This document shows positions 23,701-41,109 of a DNA stretch of 64,000 bases, piece by piece; within the stretch, counting starts at the first letter, position 1; each line of letters starts with the position of its first letter. The translations under genes were made by a program, and so were the position numbers. The DNA is from Sinonovacula constricta. Lineage: Eukaryota > Mollusca > Bivalvia > Cardiida > Solecurtidae. Location: positions 5,486,259 through 5,550,258 of the forward strand of contig CM017560.1 in NCBI GenBank assembly GCA_007844125.1, in the 5' to 3' direction. The notes beneath the pieces are model-generated. The model had not been told where the DNA came from, made no database searches, and was given only the letters and a program-made list of their open reading frames with translations.

Positions 23701-25824
23701 TTAAACAGTGGTAACTATTATGTTACACATACTTTTTATTGATCATTATTGCATGGGCATTTACCAGTGTTTTGCTAGCATAAACCCAATCATTGTTATT
23801 CGAGTGATTATCCTTCATAATAGCATCCTGTGTGGAGAAATATTTCATAAGTACATATTATTAATATTGTTTGTAATTGCATGCTAGGATTTCTTGTTTA
23901 AACATTAATTTATCAGGCCTATTCACTGTGGAGGTCTGCACAATTTGCAGACAAGACTTATGAATGCATATAGTTATCTTTGATTGTAGTTCAAACAACT
24001 AAATTTGTGTGTTTATTAACAAATGTAGTATACAGTAAGGAGTACATATAATTTAGATAAATCAACATAATAATGTTAAATATATTGAGCATTTTTATGA
24101 AAAAATTATGTTAATGATTAACATATACTTAAAACATTAGTTGAACCATTAGAATCTTACACAAAATTGTAAAACGTTGGAAGAAACATGATGCCACAAA
24201 GTAAAAGAGTGTATGTATGAAGCATCTTGCCAGTTGTTTTTGTATGAAGTATCTTGCTAGTTCTTATGTTGCTGTATGGTGCAAGCAATACATGTAATAA
24301 TAATTATGATATCACTGAAGTTTAAGGCTGGATTTATCTTTAATTAATGCATACTTCTTACACACGTTGAGTCTCACTGCTGTTATTTAAAGTGTTGATG
24401 AGATGGGCGTATTGTAACAACATTTGGGTCTGGGGTTATAAACATTTGAGCTTGACTCTAATGCTTTTAAGTATCAGATTAAACAAATAAGCTAACAAAT
24501 ACTTAACATTAATTGAATTAGATGCTTTAAGGTTGTCTTAGAGATAAGCTCAAAATTTTATAACATTGGAACCTTGTGTGTGTGTGTGTGTGTTTGTTTA
24601 TCACAAATCTTCACTCAAAGAACATGGTCACATTCTAGAAAAATATTTCATGTTCAAGGATTATGTCATGTTTTATGAAGATAAGTCATGTTCTAGAAAG
24701 ATAAGTCACAGAAGATGTCACATTCTAGAATGATAAGCCACAGAAGATAAGTCACAGTCTAGAAAGATAAGTCACAGAAGATAAGTCATGTTCTAGAAAG
24801 ATAAGTCACAGAAGATAAGTCACATTCTAGAATGATAAGCCACAGAAGATAAGTCACATTCTAGAAAGATAAGTCACAGAAGATAAGTCACATTCTAGAA
24901 AGATAAGTCACAGAAGGCAAGTCACATTCTAGAAAGATAAGTCACAAAAGACAAGTCACATTCTAGAAAGATAAGTCACAGAAGACAAGTCACATTCTAG
25001 AAAGATAAGTCACAGAAGACAAGTCACATTCTAGAAAGATAAGTCACAGACGTTAAGTCATGTCATAGAAAGATAAGTCATATTCTAGAAAGATTAGCCA
25101 CAGATGATCAGCACGTTTTTGTAGATAAGTCATGTTCTTGAAGGTAGGACATGGAAGATAAGTCACATTCTAGTATAAGTCATGATCTGCTCTGTTGGTG
25201 CCTGCGTTGTTTTGTGAATGTTTCAAATGTAACCATCATCAGAACTGTAAGCATATTTTAAGGCTATATATTAAAGAGATGAACTTGAACAAAAAGATGG
25301 TTACTTATATTCTTGATATGCATTGAAGTTTTAAAATTATATTCATTTTCATTGTGTTACATTGTATGGATTACTGAAATAGTCACATTTTATGTATTTA
25401 TTTAAGAATATTTTGAAGACAATTTATTTTACAGCATTGCAACTATCATACCAAATTTTTTAATCACATGTTTAATTGAAGTATTTGAGAATATTAAATG
25501 GCATTTTGCATGCCCAAGACACTTTAACCATTATCTCTTACAATAATTGTATAATCTGTATAATTAAACATGTTTGTATTTTTGGATGCAAGGCAATAAG
25601 TCTGTAACAATTGATTTTTTAATGTCATTGTGTGTCTATCTACCAATATAATTAGATAAAATGCTCGTCGCAACTTATCATATTTTACAGTATGACCCTT
25701 GTCAATTGCTAAGTTTCTTGCTTTAACCTGTATTATGTTTGCTTTCAGGAACGCCGGAATACCTGAAAAATACCTGAACCAGGTTGAGAGAAAAATTGCT
25801 GCCCCTCAACACATCAGTGCATAA
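14708..25824 (+). CDS. CFAP45: Cilia- and flagella-associated protein 45 (long-span isoform, exon 10b)
   Basis: Coiled-coil microtubule inner protein of ciliary doublet microtubules (B-tubule, neighbour of CFAP52 in known axonemes). Exons: 14708-14710 (ATG alone), 15486-15772, 16002-16146, 16716-16886, 17194-17374, 17811-17977, 18229-18336, 18828-19135, 19500-19724, and terminal 25749-25824. All junctions are GT-AG in phase, giving 556 aa (human 551). Diagnostic segments: DESLFG near residue 40, then LIVPTEDPSG across exons 2-3, ILNAKCHAIRDAQILEK (exon 5), DALRAKRAQEQAEREWRKKE (exon 8), RNEFERVLRAQKE (exons 8-9), and a C-terminal GIPEKY. Most of the protein is highly charged heptad-like helix rich in E, K, R and Q. 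An X-box lies about 100 bp upstream. Polyadenylation signals AATAAA are at 26442 and 26532. A second terminal exon at 20631 gives another isoform. Confidence 0.93.
17741..17782. repeat. (TA)n(TG)n microsatellite next to CFAP45 exon 6
   Basis: A TA run (about 17747-17762) is followed by ten TG units ending at 17782. The exon 6 acceptor is at 17810. Two short frames across it are incidental. Confidence 0.95.
18440..18580. repeat. Three tandem 47 bp copies, CFAP45 intron 7
   Basis: Units starting GACTGTCTTCATAAACTAG at 18441, 18488 and 18535 look identical across 47 bp. Perfect identity suggests a recent expansion. Confidence 0.95.
20631..20700 (+). CDS. CFAP45: CFAP45 alternative terminal exon 10a
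   Basis: Preceded by the acceptor ACATATTTCAG and entered in the same phase as exon 10b (AG from exon 9 plus G). It encodes AAGIPDKYVTHVAHK and seven more residues, then TGA at 20698-20700, making a 554 aa isoform. It is homologous to exon 10b (shared GIPxKYxxxVxxK and a final alanine), so the terminal exon has been duplicated. An AATAAA at 21226-21231 could end this transcript. Which exon is used, and where, cannot be told from sequence. Exon 10b is slightly closer to the human C-terminus (GLPEKY, then ERK), so 10a may be the derived copy. Confidence 0.75.
21226..21231 (+). terminator. Candidate polyadenylation signal for the exon 10a isoform
   Basis: AATAAA about 525 bases after the exon 10a stop, and just before the 56 bp minisatellite starts. 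Usage is inferred. Confidence 0.35.
21343..23222. repeat. Minisatellite of about 55-58 bp between CFAP45 exons 10a and 10b
   Basis: About 33 copies of a unit containing CATAACATTGCCCACC, TTTGCTTGAGATTACAGTGC and CAGCCCAGTATACAAA. Copies differ by substitutions and by A-run length, and by a one-base CCCACC/CCACC change. The minus strand is often open (core MLCFCILGWHCNLKQRV) because stop codons are absent from the unit. I treat those frames as artefacts. Confidence 0.95.
23223..24572. other. CFAP45 last intron or 3' flank of exon 10a
   Basis: No exon or element that I can support. AT-rich sequence between two minisatellites. Confidence 0.4.
24573..24593. repeat. GT microsatellite
   Basis: A run of roughly nine to ten GT units close to the left edge of the 34 bp array. 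Confidence 0.9.
24620..25170. repeat. 34 bp minisatellite with TTCTAGAA and AGATAAG cores
   Basis: The unit is built of AGATAAGTCACATTCTAGAA followed by AGATAAGTCACAGA. The central copies (24850-25050) are regular at 34 bp, and the edges are degenerate. Each full unit has two AGATAAG motifs and one TTCTAGAA palindrome. It sits in the last intron of CFAP45 upstream of exon 10b. Confidence 0.95.
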
Positions 25825-26441
25825 GTGATGACCCTCTTTTCAGAAATCATTTGGGATGACCCTCATCTGTGATATAAACATTCATCAAGTCTTTGATGTC
25901 ATGTCAGTGTTTTTTTATTATTTGTTTATTTAAGTGTTATTGTTAATCAATCAATACATTGAATTATTTACTCTTATTTGTATTTTTATTCTTTAATCAC
26001 TTGGAATCATGAAGGATTATACAGTTTTTCACTTCATTGAAAAACAGTTTGAAAAAAACCCACATTTTTTAAATCTTTTATTTTACTTTAAAGTAAATAC
26101 ATTTTACTTAAAACTGTGTAAGTTAGTAAAAATTTCTAATAATTTGTTAAATTAGTCACTCAATAATTTTTTTACATACAAATTTAGGATGTAGCCAGTC
26201 ATTGTAAAGGCATCCTCTTATGTTCAGGATCCTGGATGTACATGCTATGTTCTGAACAAATCTTTTATTGGCTTCAGCGTGTAGATGAAGTCACAATTTT
26301 AACTGTCTTTTAAAGAATTTTTGTTGTTGTTATGAAGGTGTATATATTGTGCAAGTATTTTATTTATAAAAAATATTTTATTCTATACTGTTTTAATAAG
26401 TGATAAAATTTGGAACAGTTTATGTCATTATTAGTAATAGA

Positions 26442-26537
26442 AATAAAATATGCTGATTTCCCTGTAATATCAATGAAGTTTATGGTTTACTTTTGCATCT
26501 TTTGTTGATAAAGTATTATTTAAACTGCCAAAATAAA
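26442..26537 (+). terminator. Polyadenylation signals for CFAP45 (exon 10b isoform)
   Basis: AATAAA at 26442-26447 and again at 26532-26537, about 620-710 bases after the exon 10b stop. Confidence 0.5.
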
Positions 26538-26559
26538 GATGATTTGTATTAAGTATTAA

Positions 26560-28340
26560 ACATATTCAATATTTCCTTCAACAAATGTCAAAAGTAGTTC
26601 TTTTTTAAGTTTAAAATATATTTAAAAACCTTAAATATATAGCTGTTTTTTTTAATGATGTGTCTAAACAGTTGTGTATTGTTTTATAAACAGCATTGTT
26701 ACCATACTAGTATGCATTAATGTGGGTGATGCCTTGAAGTATTGTTCACTCTCATTTAATTTGCTTTGATGTTTTATCTCACTTGTTAATAGTAGTGCAA
26801 GATGAAAAATACCCCTTTCTAAAAACATTTTACAAGGTTCGACATAAAATATTATTAACACATATGTTAGTGGTTTGTTGTATTTTATTTGTATGTATCA
26901 GACAAAAGATTGGATTTTTTTTTTCACTTTTCTGTGTATAAGTCTGTATTACGTGTAAATGGGAAATAAATGAGATATTTAAACAATTTTGTTTTTGGTA
27001 CCAGTATTTTATGATTGAATCTCAACTAGTACTCGATCAAATGCAGATACTCTTGTATTGAAATCTCTAATCAAGTACAAATTAAGACATATGCATTCAA
27101 TTTCAAAATAAAATGCATAACTACATCAAGGCTGAATGCTGGTGCAGATGTGTCTGCATAAAAAACTCCAATGTACCTTTCCCCATCATCCCCCTATCTA
27201 CATAATCCCACCACATCTACCAAATACAGACCACATCACCAATCAAACTCGGACATCTACTTGTTTATTTGACACACCTTTACTCTACCTATTTAGCTAT
27301 TTATTTGGCTCATATTTGGCTAATCAACATACCAATGGCTTAATGGTCGCAAAAAGGTTCCTGAAATCATTTGGAATGAGTGGTGGATCATGAACAAGTC
27401 TCAACAATTTTGTTTATGACTGCTCTATATAAAATTGGCATCTGGCTATAAACACTGCAGTTCATGTTCCCTATCTAAACTAATTAACTAAGATAATCAT
27501 GCCAATAGGTCAACAGAAGACTATTAGAGGCAAAACTATTATATCAACAAAAAATTGCAATAAAATTTTTTTAAAACAAAGATTGAAAGACTCTTAATTA
27601 AAATGCAAGAAAACATTGTTTTATTATAATACTAAGTAAGAACAGATATGTGCTGGACACTACTGAAAACATAAGATTTGTTACCTTCTGTAAAATATGA
27701 ACACTTAGAAATGCAAGAAAACATTTGTTGTACTTTTATACATCAAATAATAATTTTTCAGTTGACTACTGTTTGAAATTATAAGATCATTTACCTTCTC
27801 TTATGAAATATGAAAAACCCAGTCTTTCAAGAACCTTTCTATTTACATTTAGGAAAATAACGAAAAATAGTTACATCTTTAAGCTTTTGTTTTGAAGAAT
27901 GCTTGACCTAATTGAGCATATTTAGAAAGTTGGGTTTCCCCCACTCTAAAACTGGAGGTAGAATCCTAAAATATTTTTTTGTCAAATCCACACTTGTGAC
28001 ATGTGGTGTTAAAGACATGGCTTTGTCATATAAGAAGCATTTTGTCACAAAAACTGTAGTAACCCAAGAAGAACTTTCAAATGCAAGCTTGTGTTTTATC
28101 GAATTTCAAGGGCTTTTCTGAATTTCTTCGACATATCAAACAGCCATAAATCTGCTACTTTTTTTATAGCTTAAATTAGTTTTACAGTTCTTACAGGCTG
28201 GCAGGTGCCACCAACTTTTTATTTTGGCAGTGTGAAAGTTCTGCGATGTTTGCAAGAACTTAAACATACATATTTCTTGTTATTAAGAAAAAATGTTAAA
28301 TAAAGCTCATCCGGTAATCTTTCAAACAAATGACCACAAT
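26560..28340. other. Intergenic between convergent CFAP45 and ATP6V1A
   Basis: No supported gene. Short open frames at 27136-27393 and 27912-28121 show no domain, splice context or codon pattern that would support them. Confidence 0.4.
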
Positions 28341-28343
28341 CGA

Positions 28344-28610
28344 CAGGTTGCAATAGCTCAGGTTGTAGAGCGTTGGCTTGCTGATCGGGAGGTCGTGGGT
28401 TCAAACCTCGGCCGGGTCAAAGACTTTAAAGTTGGAAGTAGTGGCTTCCCTCCTAACGCTTAGGGCTAAGGGGACAACATAACTCCTGACTCGTCGATGT
28501 CAGTATAATGGACTGGCGGGGTTCAGTCCCTGGGCACCTCATAAGTGCCCCTGTGCTATGATAGAAATGTCGCTGCACAGTATTGGCCCAAATGACGGCT
28601 AATCCCACTT
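28344..28610 (+). mobile_element. tRNA-derived SINE, family A, copy 2
   Basis: Head with AGCTCAGGTTGTAGAGCG, then B box GGGTTCAAACCTCGG, then a body closely matching the minus-strand copy at 1088-1356 (GACTTTAAAGTTGG, AGTAGTGGCTTCCCTCC, GTCAGTATAATGGAC, TGGGCACCTC, GTGCCCCTGTGCTAT, GCTGCACAGTATTGGC). A second B-box-like GGGTTCAGTCCC lies about 125 bp after the first. Confidence 0.8.
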
Positions 28611-28846
28611 AATAAAATGGACATAGTATCTTTATCAAATTTTACATCTTTCCAACAGACATAAAACAGTTATTTTATTTGTTCGAGCCTTTCACCAGTA
28701 TTATCTAGGTCTGTTTTCCCCGATTGACTAATTTTTAAACATGATCTTCCTCCAGTATACATAAGAGCATTATTGTTGACAATTCTCTGTATTTGACATT
28801 CATTGCAGGGACCATTTATAATCATTATAGCAACCTCCAGCTTTTT

Positions 28847-29026
28847 GATAAAAGAAGACCCCAGACATATGTCTGTGTTGAACCACCAGTGCATCGCAAT
28901 TCAGCTGGAAGACCTTCTTACATTAAGTCCTTCGTCCTGAACGGAACTTGAACCCACAAGGTGAGAGGTTAGGCTGTCAGAGGAGTTACAAATTGGCAAC
29001 ACTACCACTACGCCACAGCGCCCCTA
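28847..29026 (-). mobile_element. tRNA-derived SINE, family B
   Basis: On the minus strand from 29026 it starts AGGGGCGCTGTGGCGTAGTG and has a B box GGGTTCAAGTTCC. The tail carries the CAGACATATGTCTGGGGTC block shared in part with the copies at 11536 and 2640. Confidence 0.65.
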
Positions 29027-30518
29027 ACATTTGTCTATTATCTGACACCCATGTTGTTCATTGTTTTCTACAGATCTCAAAATAGAAATCAACATATTTT
29101 ATCAGCACATCAAAACAATCTTAACTTTGCAAAATGTTTTAAAATTTAATACATTAAGCCGATACAAGGAAGATAATGATTTTAATTGAAAAGAAAAATT
29201 GAAATAAAATACTAGTTAAACAGCATAGAAAATGAACGCTGATAGTGAAAATGACCTAGTACTCAAGTGGAAATGTACTGTAAGTACTTAAATACTTACT
29301 GATTTGAGTACCCGTTGATGTCCCTATTGGTAATTTTACCCCAATCATTAACAAGGCAATAAAAAGACAACAAAATTGACATTTCTAACATTTTTATCTC
29401 TTGTATAGTATTTGTACACAAGTTTCAATATAAGCATTGAAGGAATGTGAACAGTGTATATAAAACTATGTTCACCAATTCATCTATAATACCGGTACAT
29501 TACAAATGACACTGATCTTTTGATTACAGAAACATTAATGGATTTCTTGCAAAAAGGACTAAGAAACAACTGTCTATGGAAGTCAAAAGATAAATAACTA
29601 TGTGAGGTCTTTCAACAAACAATTGTCTATGATAGATATAGTGAAGAAAATAACTCCTGTTTATTACAAATATTTATGTTTTAAAAATTATGTTTGGTTT
29701 TATAAATTAACAAAACAATAGCTCAGTGCCTATCAACACAAATACCCTATCAACCAAATAAATTTATTTCTTCAAAAATATACAGAATATGTCGATGAGG
29801 GGACAGTAAAAAAAGATTAAATACCTTATCTCGACATGTGTTTTAATAATTGAAATATGACCTCAATGAAAAATATGTTGGTAGTTATGAGGATCTAAAA
29901 TTAGACTAGTGAGAGTGATATATAATGTTCAAATATAAACAGTTATGAACTTCATTAACTACCAAGTCGATCAGATATGTTGGCATTACCGGTATATATT
30001 CACAATCTGCTGTCTTAAACATAATTGGGCTGTTCAAGATTTAAAATGCAATGTGCACAAATGTTTGTTTATCAGTCATAAATATGACTAAACAATCAAA
30101 CAACACATTTGCCATAAGCATGTAGTTAATTGTTTAGGTCCCATTATTAAACAACACTTCAACAAGATTCTCCAATACTCAAACATAAACTGTATGAAGA
30201 TGCACCTTGCACCAAACATGTTCTGTCCAAATACACATATTTTACCATTTAAACCATGTAACTTTCAACCTATAACATACATCAATCAATATGTACAACC
30301 TTACAGACATAACAACTCCTAGTCTATTTACACAGATTATATATTACTATAAAAAGAAAACAAACTTGATTAATATAACAAACTAAACAAACAAAAATGT
30401 TTTCTTAAAAAAACACGCCAAAAACATGGTGTCAATTTTAAACAAACAGGGACAATATGAAATTGAATCCAATTAACTTTTTGAGTTTTAAATTGCGAAA
30501 TGTCTTTTTTACAAAGTA
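29027..30518. other. Non-coding, downstream of ATP6V1A
   Basis: AT-rich sequence without a supportable gene or repeat. Part may be distal 3' UTR of ATP6V1A if a late polyadenylation site is used. Confidence 0.35.
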
Positions 30519-30524
30519 TTTATT
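30519..30524 (-). terminator. Candidate ATP6V1A polyadenylation signal
   Basis: TTTATT on the plus strand is AATAAA on the minus strand. It is the first such hexamer I find downstream of the stop at 31395 and would give a 3' UTR of roughly 870 bases. Confidence 0.3.
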
Positions 30525-31394
30525 TATGTAGGTAACATTTGCAGTAAAGCTCAGGAATACACACTGCATGACCATGATAATCTTGCCTGCTTCAAACATT
30601 GTGATTGTTGATCAAAACTGTGTGTGTCGGTAACATTCCAAGGACACATTTATACATACACAATATCACAGCCACAAACAAATGGAAAGCTGCAGACAAA
30701 TGTCATTGCAGCCTTGTATAAATACGCCAATTTACTAATATATTGTTCCATGTGGTTGCTAATTATCTAATTATCTAATATAAGCTGCTAATTGACTCAG
30801 AAAATGTGTGCTGAAAAGTACCCAACACAACAATAGACCATAACCATCCAAAAGTGCATATATTTAAGAAAAGATAATCTACCTTATATAGTAAATCAGT
30901 TAACCTTATAAATTAAAGGGACTTTTATAATCCACTTTCCTAACATAATGATGATACAAAATTTACAAAAACAGAAAAAAAAAGACTTGGGGAATAATTG
31001 CTATACATTGTTAACCACAAACATTTTGTGAAGACCATTTTGAAAAGATAACTTCATATCTTTGTTATAGCAACACATTAAATACAAATAAGGAAATAGG
31101 CTCCTGCTTTAAATGTATGCAACTTTTAAAGTATGAGAACTGCTCTTATGTCATGAAATCAGAAACAACACATTCCTACTACACATTGTGTTACAATGAC
31201 AATATCAGAGAAATACAACAATACTTTCCAAGGTGTATCGCTCACTTGATGCCACAACAGGACAAGGTACATGACAAATAATATGGATAGCTTTGTTCTC
31301 AGTCAATGGCGCTGATGTAGGGAAGTATGGCAGCACACCAATTACAATAATGAACCTAGATGTGAACACAGGAGAGGTTAATCCTGCAGAATGG

Positions 31395-38897
<7,503 letters not shown>

Positions 38898-38930
38898 CTT
38901 GATCGATTTGTTGGGTCTGATGATCAGTGA

Positions 38931-38980
38931 TCATGTGATGTACCTCAACTTCCGTTTCCGGTACTTCCGTTTCCGTTCCG
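38931..38980 (-). promoter_or_regulatory. ETS-like cluster and TFE/MITF-type E-box at the ATP6V1A start
   Basis: Read on the minus strand, 38948-38980 holds five CGGAA cores in the same orientation, two as CGGAAGT, the ETS-family type common in TATA-less housekeeping promoters. Between them and the ATG, TCATGTGA at 38931-38938 matches the M-box/TFE E-box bound by MITF/TFEB-family factors, which are known regulators of V-ATPase genes. Function is inferred from motif and position. Confidence 0.5.
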
Positions 38981-39476
38981 CTTGTAGTAAAGGACAGTTT
39001 ACCGTGTCAGTTGAGTACGTGTGTACAAAAAAAACTATCATTGAATTGCATTCGTGTGTCCTGAGTTTATATCGCGATTCGTTCTATTTAGAAGAAGAAT
39101 TTGAACACAAATTAATGAATCATTATGCAGAAAGTCCTTAATTATTGGATTCGCAAACAATACGGTCACACAAGCGAAGCACATAGCACCGTGACCTAAA
39201 TAAGATTCAATAAAGAATTGACCCCGATATTAAATACACGTAAACAAGACCATTTTGTCTTTAAAATGTAAAATTAAAATTAAGCTGCATAAAGCCTGGA
39301 ATATTGTTTCATAACATGAAAACAAACATTATACGATTAGCAATGTGTAACCTTCACTATAGTACTTTCTGGTACCCAACCGATCCATGTAGTGTACGCT
39401 TCCGGTTTTCAGACGAGTACATTATTTGCCATAGGGGTTCTGCAAGATCTTTCGACTGACGCTAAACTAGTGTAAA

Positions 39477-40700
39477 CAAGAACGAGCACGGATGTAATAC
39501 ATCCTAAGCACCTCAGAATGCATGCACTTTAAACAAGCAGATGACTTACCTGGGAACTAAATACCCTCTTTCACAGTCCATTACACAAATTTGTGAGATT
39601 AACGAACCGTAACTCCCCTTGGAACTCGAGTATCTGCTACATTACTCTTTTCCTTGTTGTCTACTACATCTGTTGCTACAAACTGCATTGTTTACATCGG
39701 CATACTCAGTTTTTATGTTAAGCCAAACAGCCTAGAATTTCAAAAAAAGTATACTCTATTTCTTTTTCAAGAAAAAGCACGGATGTAAGACATCCAAGGC
39801 ACTGTAGAATGCATACGCTGTAATCAAGAAGACGGTTATCCTGCGAACTAAACACTATTCATACTGTCGATTCATAACAAAAATGCGAAGCATCAAAGGC
39901 GACGCAAACAACTATAACAAATTTAAAAGAAATTGTGACATACATTTAAAAACTTAATTAAAGTTGGCATCCGGCAATTTTCTTTATTCAAATACATGTA
40001 GATAAATAAATTAAAGCAAAATAAAAAATAGAACTCCATGTACCGAATTATTATCTGTATTTTACCAGGGTTATGAACATCCGCAAAACATACTTTCCCC
40101 ATGTGTAAATTTCAGTGAGCATTCCATACATAGGCGTCGGGCTCCAGCGCGTTGCCAACAAGGCGCCGTAGAGAGCATGCCCTGTAAAAAAAGATGGCTA
40201 TCCTGCTGACTAAACACTGTATTCATACTGTCGATTCCTTATATAAATACATAAGAAAGAGCTAGGATGTGATTCATCCAAGGCGCCATAGAGATTTTGC
40301 AGTTAATACAAGAAGATGACCCTCTCTTACATTGTCCATTAAATATAAAACATTTGATAGTAACGAACCATAACTCTGATGGGAAGTAGAGTAATTTTGA
40401 AACTTTGCTCGTTTCCCTCGTTGACTGCTACTTCTCCACTTACAAAATGCATTGCTAACATCGGTATACTCGGTTTCTTTTGTTAAACAATACATCGCCA
40501 AACAGCTGCGAATTCCTATCAATGAAAGCTACTTTTTATAATAGCAAGCTACACATTATTGTTGCAAGCTACAATGTTTAAAAAACTAGACTATCTGCTA
40601 CATGGCTTTCTTCCTTGTTGTCTGCTTCATCTTTTTGTAATTGCAAGCTGCACTGTGACTGTTGGCATACTCGGTTTCTTTTGTAAAACTAGACCTCGCC
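39477..40700. repeat. Cluster of diverged repeats upstream of ATP6V1A
   Basis: At least four related blocks. One starts at about 39477 (GAGCACGGATGTAATACATCC), then others at 39776 (AGCACGGATGTAAGACATCC), 40260 (AGCTAGGATGTGATTCATCC), and a partial one at 40555. Shared later landmarks are AACGAACC(G/A)TAACTC, TTGTTGTCT or CGTTGACTGCTAC, and CATCGG(C/T)ATACTCGGTTTC. A further piece at 40170-40250 shares ACTAAACACTGTATTCATAC with 39855. No open frame spans them. An unclassified, old, locally multiplied element. Confidence 0.6.
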
Positions 40701-40707
40701 ATGCATG

Positions 40708-40997
40708 GGCGGATCCAGAGGTACCTTTGCAGGGGGCACAATCTGTCTACACAATCGTGAAGATATGAATTAGATATCTTGATTAATATCTTTCAATGAT
40801 ATATTGTGGACATATCTTAATATCTGTCAATGATATATTGGGGACATACTCAAACACAAGTTTAGCGAGGTAAAAGTGAGTTGTACCCTTTGCAGAACAA
40901 AATTAACGAAAAGCTCGTCCATGATATAATCATTACCGACTTTGACGGAAAGGAGGGGGGGGGGGACATTTGTCCCCGGTGCTTCGCTGGATCCGCC
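40708..40997. mobile_element. MITE-like element with GGCGGATCCAG terminal repeats
   Basis: GGCGGATCCAG at 40708-40718 and its exact reverse complement CTGGATCCGCC at 40987-40997 bound a 290 bp non-coding segment. This contains two copies of a CAATGATATATTG(T/G)GGACATA block and a G run. The length and termini suggest a non-autonomous DNA transposon. Target duplication is not evident. Confidence 0.5.
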
Positions 40998-41109
40998 TCT
41001 GTCATTTTTCTCCCATCAAGAAACCAAATGAATTATAGTTACCTGAACCTATCCCGCAAAATGCTGATTATTGATGTCCTACACCTATATGAATCCTACA
41101 GCTGAGCTG

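Noticed and set aside
27136..27393. 85-codon plus-strand frame
   Set aside because: No recognisable family, and it sits between convergent genes without promoter or splice support.
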